Positions 1 through 11,874 of a DNA stretch of 64,000 nucleotides are shown here, piece after piece. This DNA is from Litoditis marina. Taxonomy: Eukaryota; Nematoda; Chromadorea; Rhabditida; Rhabditidae. Both the position numbers and the translations under genes were made by a program. The stretch is from positions 20,756,059-20,820,058 of the forward strand of contig OZ038435.1 in assembly GCA_964036275.1 (NCBI GenBank), in the 5' to 3' direction. Each line of letters begins with the position of its first letter. Within the stretch, counting starts at the first letter, position 1. Under the pieces are notes generated by a model. That model saw only the letters and a list, made by a program, of their open reading frames with translations. It was not told the DNA's origin and did not search any database.

Positions 1-421
1 GTTCAAACTACTAACAGTATGAAGCTACAGTATGAAGCTACATAAACCGCATAGGTTTGCTTGGGGAGGAGGAAAAAACCGTTTCAGTCTTCAGGTCGAA
101 TGTTGATCTCCGATACATATTGCGGGAAGTTCATGACCGGTCTCACAAGTACATTCTGATATTCTTGAACAAACGAATAAAGATACAATGATATGGAACT
201 CACATTACATTCTCCATAGAGCCATCAAAATCGGAGGATCAGTCCCAACCTTCACGAAGCTCTGTGAACATTACTTCTGTTTTAACCACTTTCTATCGAT
301 TTAGCGGATTTGTCGCATAGAATCTGCTATGTTGACTGTATCATTCGAATTGTCGAGGTGTAGACTTGGAGAATATATATTTATATATGTGTGAGGCATA
401 AATTTGATATTCATTTTACAG

Positions 422-1458
422 TAATCGAATTCCTGAGTGTCAACCGGACCGGTTTTCTATCCCAGAAAAAACCATTACCGACCCGTGAGTACAGTTGCAT
501 TGATTAACTGATTGAAATTGTGTTGTACTACATATACTGTAATCGAAGTACTATATTTTTCAATTATGTAGGTGACCACGTATCTTTCGCAACGTTTTCT
601 TCAGTCTCCAAACGGTGGCCCATGCTTATTTTATGCTGATTTCGACTGAAAAGCAACACAATCGAACTACAGCACACAGCGCGATAGGAAGACGGACACC
701 ATTTAGATGTTTGAAAGAGCATCGACAATAATAACCATCTTTCAGTAACGCGGTCGTCGAGAACTGCCCTGAGACTGAGAAGATGGAAAAGAAGTGTGAA
801 AAAGAGAGTGCTGCCGTAGCAGGATCTACCTTGGCTACACAGTTCGAGGGTGCAACACTCCACACCAAGGAAAAAATTGGGATTATGTGCTTGTACGTAC
901 TTTCTGCCGTTTTTTACCGTTTTCACTTTTTTCTGTCATTTCTCCCGTCTCACTAGGATGTCAAGGTTATGCTCTTCATTTGACCAAAAAAAACAGCACG
1001 TGGTAATAGACTGAGCGATGCAGGCATTTTTGTTTGTCGAACGAGGGAAGTATAATCTGAAAGTTTGTACTACTTGAAAATTTGAAAAACAAACTGTAAT
1101 TAGAACACACTTTTAGAGACATGAAGAGTCTTGTCGACTGTATGGCTGAGTTCAAAGCGGACTGTAATGAAGCTCTCTTCAAGAACGAAACAGAAACTAT
1201 TGCATCGATCAACGACATTTATGGCAGGTACGTTCAGTTCATGGAAACAATGTATTTCGTCATTATTTCGTATTTCGTGTTATTTTTAAATGTATTACGG
1301 TTTGAGATCCTTGATCTATAAGGTGTAACTTCTACAGTATCCCCGAGTGTAGCAAGAAGAAGCTGTTTTTGCCAGGAAACAAGACTGCAACTACCAAGAC
1401 AGGACACACCATCAATATCATGACTGTTTTCGTTTTTGTCATCTTCTATTGTGTGTGA
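422..1458 (+). CDS. T20D4.11-like (DUF19) secreted protein, 3' part (gene 1, type A)
   Basis: This is the 3' part of a Cys-rich secreted protein gene; the 5' exons lie left of the window. Exons are 422-484, 746-892, 1117-1227 and 1338-1458 (TGA). All junctions are in phase 2 and have AG acceptors and GT donors. The first exon carries an IPEC motif closing domain 1. The next three form domain 2: an ENCPET start with Lys/Glu-rich sequence, a central DCMAEF...DCNEA exon, and SIPEC followed by a short hydrophobic tail ending at the stop. Exon lengths 147/111/121 are identical to gene 3 (11,875-15,154), its closest relative here. Family knowledge: the T20D4.11-like domain is a nematode-expanded secreted domain without known chemistry. 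The hydrophobic end suggests a membrane or GPI anchor; that is inference. Confidence 0.8.
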
Positions 1459-1548
1459 TCAAATGAAGGACAAACGAATTTCCGGTGTTGTTGATTTTAT
1501 TTCTGCATAGTCTTGATTTCCGTTTGCATAGTCTCATGTCAACGTTCT

Positions 1549-1550
1549 AT

Positions 1551-1586
<36 letters not shown>

Positions 1587-1618
1587 AAAAAAGCAAGAGA
1601 GAGAGAAAGAGAGAGCAA
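1549..1618. repeat. (GA)n microsatellite
   Basis: About 70 bases of almost pure GA/GAGA repeats just downstream of gene 1. The purine strand is the + strand. No gene is seen from 1,459 to 3,252; the rest of that stretch is A/T-rich with homopolymer G and C tracts. Confidence 0.85.
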
Positions 1619-2463
1619 AAATGGTATAAGAACGTTTGTTAATTTATTGAAAAAACAGTCTGCAAAATTAATTTCTGGCGGCGACAGCGACACTGACCAA
1701 GTTCACGTACCGCCCATTCTCTCGATGGCTGGACCAACTCCCAGTTTCCAGAGTGGGTTCTTTGTAGAGCTGCGCAAAATAGATTTTTATCGCACGACAT
1801 CTCCACATACAAGGTGTTTCTCCTCCATGTGTATCTTACAGTGGCGGTTTCACTTGCAAAGTTTTTTCTCTTGAAACTATTGCGCCTTAGAAGCATGAAT
1901 AAACCATTATGGTGATGTAAATGAACGTTGCAGAAGCAAAACGCTCAAATATTGCGTGAATCGAAGTCTCCTCGGCTGTTGGCAGCGTACGCAGCTGGCG
2001 CAGCACCACTCGGCCATGCGGGCACAAGGACCGTCTGCCGTATTCTCGATGTCATACTTCAGTTCGCATTTGTTGTTTGATGATGGTTAACAGGTGTTGA
2101 ATCCAACATCATTTTATTCCAATTCGATTCGCCAATAAAGAGTGAGAGATGAACTTGTGTAAAAAACGAATGTAAAGGAAAGTAGATTATTTTTGAGATT
2201 AGTCTGCATGGAGAACGGAAGTGAAGAATTTCAATAACTCGAGAGGAGAATAGAAAACTAATCTCGCATTTTCAATTTTTTTCATTCCTAAATACGCCCG
2301 AAAAATTACTAATTGCAATTACGGAAAACGCCAACCAACTTGCACACTTCATGTCCAAATGAAATGACAGTCTTGTTTGAACAAAATTGAGACTTTCGCC
2401 TAGAACTTGTCAAATAGTTGTTCGAAATTGCGAGATGAGATGTTTCAATTCGCTCTTAAAGGA

Positions 2464-3130
2464 CGCCAGGGGAAAATCGAAGTATCGCCCCCACTTTAGT
2501 TGAGCCCCCCCCCCCCCCCTCCTCCTCCCCCCTTATAATACAGCGAACCAGGACGTAGAAAAAAGCAAGATATAGTATTTGTCAATTCGTTGTAGACATT
2601 CGTACGAGATCTTTGTGATTAGAAAATACGAGATTTCTATTTTAGTTTGATATTGATACACTACCCGAAACCCAACGAACAAAACTACGAAGACAGCGAG
2701 GAAGAGCTTTTTAGGATCTCAGTCGATTTCTCGCACCTATTGAGGTGCATATGGAAAATCTTGAAATAATACAGCAATGTCAATCACGTCTAATTAGCAT
2801 TTAAACTGTTCTAGACTTTTCGATTCTTTGCTAATCGAGTTTCTCATTTTTACCACTCTCGCAAAGAACCAATTTGTATTACTAATTTTATCACATAACC
2901 TAAAACGAAGCCTTTTCCTCTCGTTAGTAGGGGGGGGGGGGGGGGGGGGGGTGATTGTACAATGTCGACATTTAACTTGAGCCCCCCACCCTACCATATA
3001 TTATACATTAACATTTTACCCCCCCCCCCCCCCCCCCCCCACCATTTTCTGTTGAAACCAGTGAGGCCAAACTATCACGGGGGGGGGGGGGGGTGCGATT
3101 GTACGGTGGGGCAAAAGTAAAATTTCCCCC
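2464..3130. repeat. Cluster of G/C-homopolymer repeat elements
   Basis: Runs of C near 2,507 and 3,019 and runs of G near 2,931 and 3,079, each about 12-22 bases, are embedded in related short sequences such as AAAATCGAAGTATCGCCCCC and AATTTCCCCC. Similar elements occur at 6,118-6,250, 10,325-10,520, 19,145-19,270 and, as a short tract, near 35,966. The cluster looks like several decayed copies of one dispersed G-tract element. Run lengths in homopolymers may be unreliable. Confidence 0.6.
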
Positions 3131-3252
3131 TGAGTATCTTTAAAAACATTAAACATTTCACTTCCACAGCCACAGCCATTTCGGTCTCGTTGTTAATAGA
3201 TTCTGGTCGAGTAAATGTTCTCTTTGGAAGATTTTCAGAATTGAATTCTCTA

Positions 3253-3434
3253 ACAGGTTAGTTAGTTCCCCACTGTCCTTTCATTCCATCCCACCCCGTT
3301 TACCGGTTTTTACAGGATTCTCGCGTTTCGTTTTCACTGGGATACGTGAACGAGTGCGAATGTACTGGCAGTGTATAAAAGAGGGGGAGAACGTGAAAAG
3401 AGCCATTCGAGCCGAGGTTCTACTTTTCGACAAG
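3253..3434 (+). promoter_or_regulatory. Conserved TATA promoter and leader of gene 2
   Basis: A block of about 185 bases just upstream of the start codon is almost the same in front of genes 2, 3 and 4. It contains TATAAAAG at 3,374-3,381, 61 bases before the ATG at 3,435. The spacing would put transcription start about 30 bases downstream of the box, leaving a leader of about 30 bases. Open frames crossing the block do not match the family and disagree between frames, so it is read as promoter plus 5' UTR. Confidence 0.7.
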
Positions 3435-3957
3435 ATGGTTCAGCTCAGGTTGGTTGCTCCAGGCTGCCGCTTCTCCGTCTTTCTACCTCTTTCACCTCCA
3501 CCCTCTTTCTCGCTTCCTCTTCAGTCTGTCTTGCGTCTGCTTGCTGTCTTCCTTTTCTCTCATTTTTTTCGCTCTATCCATCGAACTCTCTCTCTCTCTT
3601 TCTCTATCTCATCACCACACTCTTCATCTTCTACACTCTCACTCTCTCTAGGTCCAATCTTTGGTGGAGAAAGTTTAGACGTATTTAACTCTCACTCTCC
3701 CACTCACTCTCTCTCTTCCGCTTCACCTATATTTTCTAACGTCTACCTGCTTCTACTATCCTCCCTCCTCACTTTTTGCTTTTTTCTCCTCAGTCACCCA
3801 TCACTCCTTTCTCTCTCTTGTTCCCCTTTTCTCCTCTACCTTAGCCACTTCCACTAGCCAATTCACCAATTTCTTTTCACTCTCTCGTTTTGCTTATTCT
3901 TCGTACTGTCCCGAGTGGTAAGTTTTGGAAATGCATTTTAACGAAATAACTAACATA

Positions 3958-4011
<54 letters not shown>

Positions 4012-7000
4012 GACGGTCACGTTTGATGTTGAAGTGATGTTTGTTATTTCAGAACTGTTTATCTGGTTGTCACAATGTACACCATGATTATTGGATGCAG
4101 TGCACAATTTTTTCAAGAGATGTTAGTTTGAACATTGGAATTATGTTGGTTTGAGTTCGTTATTTTGTTTTCCGTCTTATGTAAAGCAAACCACACATTC
4201 ACAAAGGATTTTGTCTCGTTGTATTTCATTTTATTCATGCCTTTTTACTGCTTTTTATGGGTAATACTATTTTATGGCTAGTTGTCCCGATGTTTTCTGT
4301 CCCAGAACGAAGTCTAGTCAAATTGAAATTTTCAGAATCGCGTCTATCAAAAATAACAATTGTCCGGGGCACGGTCCGATGTACAAGAAGTGTGAGCATG
4401 TGATCACTCTCCTTGAACGGCTCGATGGGACTCATTACATCTGTCCAGACACTACCGACACAGCGTGCGTCAAGGGGTCGATTGCGTCGAGGAAAACAAT
4501 CTGCGTGTATGTCTGTTCTTTTGCCTTCAACTGTTTTGTATCCAACACTACTGTACACACAACAACTGTACATACGACTGTATCATTCTAGAGCCACACA
4601 AATTCGTTCTGATGGTTTTCCGCCCCGTGCTGATTGTTTGCATTCTATGCTTTTCTAAGCATTCTCTGCATCGTTTAATATTTGTTCCGTTTGTTCGCAC
4701 TCTAATCTATGCATTCTATGGCTGGCTAGACGCCAACGTACTCGGCGTTGCAATCTTTGGCGTTAAATGAGGACGATTATGTGGTCCAATCGCAACGGTT
4801 CAGTCCTTTCAACTGCAATAGACTTCTCAGTTGCAGTTTAAAGGACCGTTGACACGAGATTGGTTCACAAAATCGTCTAACCTTAATGCCAAAAAAAGGA
4901 CGGATTTTATTCAAAAAAACTTTACGCCGAAATTTGTCAATCGATAATCATGTTTTCTACTGCGTCAACGCCGACGTTAGCCGTCGACGTATAACGTATG
5001 AATGCTGCCTTCAAGATTCAACAATCAAGATTCATTTAGTTCACTTCATATCGTTTTGAGATGGTGTTCCTTGACTGCCCTCCAGATATTTTTATCTCTG
5101 CACACTCGGAAAATGTCTTCGCCACGGATATTGGGTGATTCTCCACGTATACTCGACCTCTTCTCACAGTTCGATTATAACTGCGGACTGTTTCGACAAG
5201 TTCATCACGCCATCGGACCAGCGGACGACCTCGCACCCGTTTTGGATTGAACGGGCGCCATTCAGAGACTACGAGAGACACATGCTGCCTAACACGTGCC
5301 AATTGCATTTGAAAGTGATTCCCGTAGTGGGATAAACGGCCAACGTGCTTTCTTGATACTCACGCGTGCCGACGGACTATTGAGGAGTTTCACTTGAATC
5401 GTATGGTTTGAATCTATTTTCTAGATCTGAATGCTTGCCAACAGCTCTCCGAATGGATCTCGTTATCATTCGTTGTATAGTTTACACCATTCCTACTGAG
5501 ACTCCAACCTTACAAACTTTCCAAAGGCTGTTGTGAAGCTGAAAATGTAGTTCATGGAAAATTCTCTCGTATATTTACTCTACATGAGAAGGAGAATGAG
5601 GTACATAAGTCGTCAACATCTTCGATCACAAATGAGTGAGCAAAACGGCTCGGAAGTATTGAAATCCTACTGTAGGAGTCTCAGTAGGAATGCAAAAGAC
5701 ATTATACACACGTATTCTGCCGCACGCAAACTTGTTTTGTTACGCAAGCAAACGGCCTGCCAAAGAACTTTAACATAACTGCATAGCCTGCATACCGTTT
5801 CGTTTAATTTTATGCGTACAAACGACCTGCTAGGGGACTTCACGTAGAAAGTGGTTGTACTTCAACAAAAATAATGATTTTCATCAATTCAGGGTACAAA
5901 TCTTGCGCAACTCGAGGGTGTGCCCGAAACTGCACGAAAGTCAAGTTACGAAAGAAATGTACAATCATTCACGATTTCGTGCATTGTTCGAGAAATGCGA
6001 AACTCCATTGAATTCAGATCAATGAATTCAGAATTCTGATCAACTGACCTGGAAATAATCAGCTTATTCCATCGTCATTGAAGTTTACAAATCAAAAATA
6101 ACGGGTTTTCTGATTGTTAATGAACTTCAAATACCGGAAATGTTTACTCTTTACTCCCCCCCCCCCCCTCCCACCCTAAAACTTTTGTATTGTAGGTGAT
6201 AAATTGAATTATCACATCCGGTGGGGGGGTCAAACTACAATTCCCCATCCCAATTGCACCATTCTATATGCTGTTAACTTCTCTTAATTCACTTCTTGTC
6301 TCTTCTCATAGCGCAACGTTTTGGTTGATGTTTCAGTGTTGTGAAGGAGAATATTGACTGTGTCCAACCGTTCACCTCCGAGTGTGCATATAAATATCTT
6401 GCTCTCTTGTCGCATTACTGGAATGTTATTCTGAGGTGACTTTTGTACAATTTATTTATTCACACCATAATTCACGATGGTTTACCTAGAAGCCACGAGG
6501 TAAAATCACAACAAAAAGAATGGAACCACATCATTGACTGATTTCACAAGTTCTAGGAATCTCTCAAATTCTAGAAAAGACGGAACTCATACTGAACTAG
6601 GAATGGAATAAAGTAGGATGAAACTTTTGGTGCAGTTTTACATAGGTTCACAAATAACCATTACAATTTGTGAGTTTCGTTCTCTTATTAACATACCTCG
6701 GTAACCGGTAACTTGTTTCAACCTCGTTTAATAAATTTGGGTGTGTCGCACAACTGCTATGGTGACTGTATCATCATGATCATGGAGTTGCATGATGAGT
6801 GGTGTCTACGATGTTTGGAGAAATCCTGATCCGGAAAAGAGTGTATATTTTACAGGGGTGACATTCGCGAATGTCAACGGCACAAGTTCATGGTCCCACT
6901 ATCACCCACAACAGTTTCTACGGCCACCACGTGAGGTTTTTTCTTGTTATTCTATGTTCATAACTATCTATTGTAAGAGACACTCGCACATAGTAACATT

Positions 7001-8806
7001 GTAGGCTACTTTTTCAGAAGCCTCTAGTACACTATGCCAAGGTGATATCATAAACAAGGTAGGTCGCCGGCGGCTAAAGCCGCCTCCGCCCTCCTTGTTT
7101 TTATTCCGAGCTGGCGAGAGCTTCCAAATATATTAAGTCCATTTTCACTCCATTCCAGTCCATTTACCTAAATTTCAGTCCATTAACCTAAATTAAGAGA
7201 AGAGAACGGAACTGAACATTTTGTAACACATGACCCGAATTTTTTTTGGGGCGCGGGAGCTCTCCCTAACATAAGGTGCTGGATATCAATCTAACATAGG
7301 GCACAGTTCTCTTTAACATAGGGCGCGAGACCTCTCCTTAACATAGGGCGCAAAACCTCTCCTTAACATAGAGCACGAAAGTTCTTCATCAAATAGGGCG
7401 CGGGAGCTCTCTCTAACATAGAGCGCGCAAACTCCTTAACATGGGGCGCGGGAGCTCTCCTTAACTGAGAGCGTGGGATATCTCTCTAGAATAGGGCGCG
7501 GCTGTTTCCCGTAACATAGAGCGCGGAACTTCTTCTAGCATAGAGCGCGGGGGTTTCACTTAACATAGAGAGAGGCGAAAATTCTATTTAACAAACGCGA
7601 GATTTTCTCTGGAAATTATGATCCACCCTTCCCACACTACTGCCAATGAGAAATGAAAAGCATACAGCTCACTTTCGCTCACGGCTTTTCTCAGTTTTCA
7701 ACAAAAAGTGCATTTGCTTCGTTTTTTCCCCATTTTTCGACTAAAAGTGCAGCAAAAAGGCTTCACACAAACAAACAAACAAACAAACCAAATAGGCGAA
7801 TTATAGAAATGGACACTCTTGTCAATTCAAGCTGATTGTTGTTTTTGTAGATGAACTGTGTAATTTGATTATTTTTAGGTAGTGACTTAATGCTTAGTAT
7901 AGTTTATATATAAGGCTGCGTAGGCTAATTTGGACTGGATAGCATCAAAATACAAATACCGTTGAGTGGAGAGAACGTACCTAATATCCATTGTTTTTTT
8001 CAGCAGCGCGGTCGCGGAGAACTGTACCAAGAATACGGAGATGTGGAACAAGTGTGGCACGAAGTTTGAGGCAGGCTTCAAACCGACCGAACAAACCGGC
8101 AATGTCACACTCGACACCAAGAAGATAGTTGGAAAAATGTGCTCGTACGTACGATGTTTCGAGATCCTTTAATAGTTAATAGTTTAATAGTTGACATTTT
8201 TTTCGAAAACATTCTGTGTATGAGACATTACTTTCTGTCAAACGAGGAACAGCATGAGAAAGGCATTGCAACGTTTCAACTGTTCAACAACTGTCAAGAA
8301 ATGTTTTAACCAGAACACAATTCCAGAGGCCTGAAGGAGTATGCCGACTGTGCCGCCGACTTCAGAGTGGATTGTAACGAATACGTCTTCAAGAACATGA
8401 CAAAAAGCATGGAAATGTTCAGCGGAATCTACGGCAGGTACGTTCGATTTACATTTCTTGGTTTTGAAAATTAGCGTGAGAAATAACCAGGGTTTAAGGA
8501 ACGAGCAATTTCTTGGAAGAAACACTACATGGGTTTACAATTGTCAGTTTACTGTTTGTTTCAGTACGACCAATCTGTCCAGGTGTATGTTGTGAACTTA
8601 TCATAAAAGCACAATGGAGGGAGTTCTCTCTTTCCATTACATTTTACAGTAGATAACGATCAAAGATAATTTGTTTTTGTTACAGTATCCCCGAGTGCAG
8701 CAAGAAAAAGTTGTTCATGCTCGACCCCAAATCCAAATCTAAAACTGGACACATCGTCAATTCTATCATGACTATTGTGGTTTCTGCCTTGTATTTTGTG
8801 TTCTGA
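3435..8806 (+). CDS. Two-domain T20D4.11-like (DUF19) secreted protein (gene 2, type B)
   Basis: Eight exons give a 266-residue protein: 3435-3448, 4053-4121, 4336-4506, 6337-6435, 6856-6930, 8004-8144, 8327-8437, 8686-8806 (TGA). Every junction is phase 2. The start ATG was chosen because MVQLR joins across intron 1 to a hydrophobic stretch (VYLVVTMYTMIIG) forming a signal peptide, conserved in genes 3 and 4. Domain 1 has Cys in NNCPGHG, YKKC, CPDTT, KTIC, DCVQPFTSEC and RECQ; domain 2 has ENCTKN, WNKCGTK, KMCS, DCAADF, DCNEY and SIPEC. A basic linker and a roughly 20-residue hydrophobic C-terminus suggest a GPI or membrane anchor. A TATA block precedes it. Family assignment is recognition of the nematode T20D4.11-like pattern; no biochemical function is known to me. 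Confidence 0.85.
3958..4008. repeat. (AT)n microsatellite in gene 2 intron 1
   Basis: About 50 bases of alternating AT inside the first intron of gene 2, close to the acceptor of exon 2. A CT-rich stretch of about 400 bases precedes it in the same intron; a similar pyrimidine-rich stretch is found in intron 1 of genes 3 and 4. Confidence 0.9.
4765..4875. mobile_element. MITE family A copy (gene 2 intron 3)
   Basis: This foldback element starts GGACGATTATGTGGTCCAA and ends with the imperfect complement. Nested inside is a second inverted pair, CAGTCCTTTCAACTGCAAT and TTGCAGTTTAAAGGACCG. The best-preserved copy is at 62,088-62,213. Other copies: 22,018-22,125, 28,560-28,685, 29,037-29,145, 30,133-30,250, a diverged one around 24,660-24,850 and a fragment near 9,065-9,120. 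Confidence 0.75.
6118..6250. repeat. G-tract element in gene 2 intron 3
   Basis: A C run near 6,157 and a shorter G run near 6,222 flank TTTTGTATTGTAGG; the flanks ATACCGGAAATGTTTACT and CAATTCCCC match the element at 10,325-10,520 in opposite orientation. It lies just upstream of exon 4 of gene 2. Confidence 0.6.
7245..7580. repeat. Minisatellite in gene 2 intron 5
   Basis: About a dozen degenerate copies of a roughly 27-30 base unit built on TTAACATAGGGCGCGRGA and CTCTCC. Copies vary by substitution and small indels (GGGCGCGGGAGCTCT, AGAGCGCGG and so on). It lies between exons 5 and 6 of gene 2 and is absent from the corresponding introns of genes 3 and 4. A short GC-rich hairpin, GGCGGCTAAAGCCGCC, precedes it near 7,069. 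Confidence 0.8.
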
Positions 8807-11693
8807 TCGGATGAGCGATAAACTTTGTCTTGTTGGTGTTTAAACATTTATTACATATTCATTCTATATATTCATTTTAATATGAATGTTTGGTTGTGTT
8901 ATGTTTTTTGAGGGAATTCAAGCTTGAAGGATTCTTAATCTTTTCCTTTGCCTGTTTCCCTGAATTCGTGCTGTGTGCAACATTTGTTTACATTTTTGAA
9001 AACCATGAGAACACACAAAACGAGAAAAGCCGGAAAACAAAAGTAGGAGGATTGTTGACCAATTAGCAATTAAAAGATTAATGCAGTCTGAAGCGTTTGG
9101 ATTGGTTCACATAACCGTCCGTCTTTAACGGAAAAGTTTGAGAGTGGGGAAAACGCTGGAGATAAATAAAACGGATGAAAATAAAGAGAGAGAGTGAGAG
9201 AAAAAGAGGGGAAGAATAAGTTTTGTTCGAGCTAGACAGCCAGACTGGTCTGGTTCACACGTTTTAACAGGTTCCGAGAAATGTCCTTTCGCTTCATCAT
9301 GTGAACAAGTTTGAAAATAATCTTGGTGAACAATAGCGGATTGGAAGGTCAGACGGTTCAATGGATTCAAAGTTTCATTATTCTCCCGTTTCACTACGGA
9401 ATCGACTCAATTTCGAACTATTTGGTGGAACTTCATTGGCTCACGTATCAAGTACGAACTAACCTATACTCTGTTTCATCGATCGATGTTCTTCCACCGC
9501 AATCTGTCAGCTGTTCAAAAAGATTTTTTGATAAACTATCCATTGTTCTGGCTCATCACTTCGAGAGTTGGTAGAAGTGAAGGTGTAGAAGAAAAAGAAT
9601 CCAAAAACGACAACATACCGAAATTTGACATGGAAGTTTAAAGAGACCATGTCTCTCTAATCTTGACTTTGGGCTAGCAGCTCTATAATATAGAGCTTGA
9701 AAACCTAATTACGAACCTATAACTTTTTCATATTCATCTCGCTCTGTTTTTTCATAAAATCGATATACGTAATGTTCGCCGAGAGCGAGTTACGTACAAA
9801 AAATCAGGAAAATGCTGATAGAAATTCAAAAACTTTCTAAGTGCGTCTTAAAAATTTTCAGGATACAACAAATGAGTGAAAAACTCAAATCCATTGTAGT
9901 ACTAATTAACCAAGCCGGATAGCATCACAGTGAAAATGTTCAAGTTTATGCATTCAATGGCATTAAGCAAATTTCCACCATTTTAAATTTCTAAGGTTGT
10001 TGGTGACTACCGAAACACAATAGAATCCTTTTTTCAGATTCGAAAGTTTCAGATCATAGGGAAATGGTATCTTTGAGTTCTTTACTGCAGAGGGTTATAA
10101 GTGGGTGAAACAGACTATAGTTGAACTGCGCAAGGGTGAATCTAGCAAGTAGGCTATTGTGTCTAGTATTTTCGAATCTGGCGCCCCAGCTTACGAAAAC
10201 TGGGTTTTCCGTGTGACACAAACCACTCTACGACAGAAAACACAGAAACATGAAAAAGACTTGTTCAAACCATTATAACAATATATTCATTCATGATAAT
10301 TTATATGTGCTAATTTAATTCATAGCCTGCAATACAAAAGTTTGAGTGTGGGGGGGGGGGGGGGGGGGGCGGGGTGAAAAGTAAACATTTCCGGTATTGA
10401 AGTTTAGCCCCCGCCCCCCATATTGAACTTCTACCCCCGGGGGGTGGAAGGTTGAAGTGCTACGGGGGACCCAACTTAAGTGGGGGGGGGGGGGCGATAC
10501 TTCAATTTTCCCCGCTATCTTTGAACTGCCAATTTGCAAGCCACTTTAAGCGAATCCATGAATGAGTTGTTATTCACTCTAGACACCGAACGATGAATTC
10601 ACCTCTAGGTTTTAAAGTTTTTCCCAGCAAGGGAAACCTGTTCGCCAACTTTCGTTCGGAAACGTTGGGAAGGCTGACGCGTTTTCAACGGGCCGGAACC
10701 GTGTTTAGAACGCGAAAAAAACAGGATATCGAGAAAACCAGAGTGAGAAAACGGAAGAGAGGGTAGATATACGAGAAGATGTAGAGAGAAAAAAACGAGA
10801 AAAATCTTTTCTGAGCTTTTAAAGTTCGTGAAACTCAGATTATAGCGAAACATTTTCTTCAGTACAGATTGTCTGTTTATTTTTTCTTGGGTTCAATTTC
10901 TCCTTCATTCCGAGAGTTATTCACAGGACATTGTGCAAGAATCTAACTCAAAGCTTTAGGCCGAAACTTGAGAAATTATTTCTAATGTTGGCCGGAAAAG
11001 TTGCAAAGGCTAAACTAGCAAAGTCGTTTGAAACAGGCAAAAATCGCGTTCAGATTGCGAAAAACGGGTTATCAGGAAAACAGAGAATGAAAACAGAAGA
11101 AGGGGTAGAGAAATGAGATGAATGGAAGAGGGGAGAGGAAGACAAGATTCTCAAGATTTGTTTAGTTCAATTCACAATATGTTAATTGTAATTTGGCTTC
11201 GATACACTACCTAGATCACAAAATTAGACCAAAGAGCAACATACACTATGCCTGAGAACCCTCAGGCAACTCCCAGCCAATCGGCTAGCCACTTTTGTAG
11301 CGGCCTCGACGAGAGAGTGTGCAGGTCAGAGAGACGCAGACTTATGCGTCTCCATTTCATTACATGCTCTCGCTTTTGTAGCTGGGCAATTGCACGAAAT
11401 TGGCGTTAGTCGTTCTGAGACTGTGAGAGACGAGGTTTCGCTAGCTGGCCGCCTGAGTCTCATTGACCTACACTCTCTCCTATTCTGGCGAGTATTCAAT
11501 GATCGCAATTGAGTAAAACAGCACAAATAACCAAGAGAAAAATGAAAGAAGAGTAATAAGCCGTTTTCGAAGAAACAGTTCATACTCGATAAGGACCAAA
11601 TACATAGCGATTCTACGAAATTCCGTCCTCATCTGGAAAGTTTTCTTTATTCAGAGAAGGTGCCGACTTGGAAACCGAATGGAATTTTTCTGA
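8807..11693. other. Intergenic region with repeats, no gene seen
   Basis: No coding exon matching the neighbours or any family was recognised. The stretch holds a MITE-A fragment (about 9,065-9,120), a G-tract element (10,325-10,520; G runs of about 20 and 13 bases with a CCCCCGGGGGG centre), purine-rich sequence (9,180-9,215; 11,090-11,150) and a foldback relic at 11,245-11,410. That relic contains CTACAAAAGCGAGAG-type ends shared with 15,950-16,045 and 58,800-58,955. Confidence 0.6.
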
Positions 11694-11874
11694 CAGGTTC
11701 GTTAGTTCCCCACTGTCCTTTCATTCCATCCCACCCCGTTTACCGGTTTTCACAGGATTCTCGAGTTTCGTTTTCACTGGAATACGTGAACGAGTGCGAA
11801 TGTACTGGCAGTGTATAAAAGAGGGGGAGAACGTGGAAAGACTCATTCGAGCCGAGGTTCTACTTTCCGACAAG
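11694..11874 (+). promoter_or_regulatory. Conserved TATA promoter and leader of gene 3
   Basis: This is the same block as upstream of genes 2 and 4, beginning at GTTAGTTCCCCACTGTCC. TATAAAAG is at 11,814-11,821, 61 bases before the ATG at 11,875. Confidence 0.7.

Noticed and set aside
3354..3857. Open frames across the promoter and intron 1 of gene 2 (similar ones at 11,668-12,174 and 16,688-17,008)
   Set aside because: They run through the TATA box and then a CT-rich intron; the conserved unit ends at a GT donor after ATGGTTCAGCTCAG, which joins to a signal peptide.
7245..7580. CRISPR-like array
   Set aside because: Eukaryotic intron, degenerate contiguous repeats, no uniform spacers; the same reasoning applies to 54,010-54,720.
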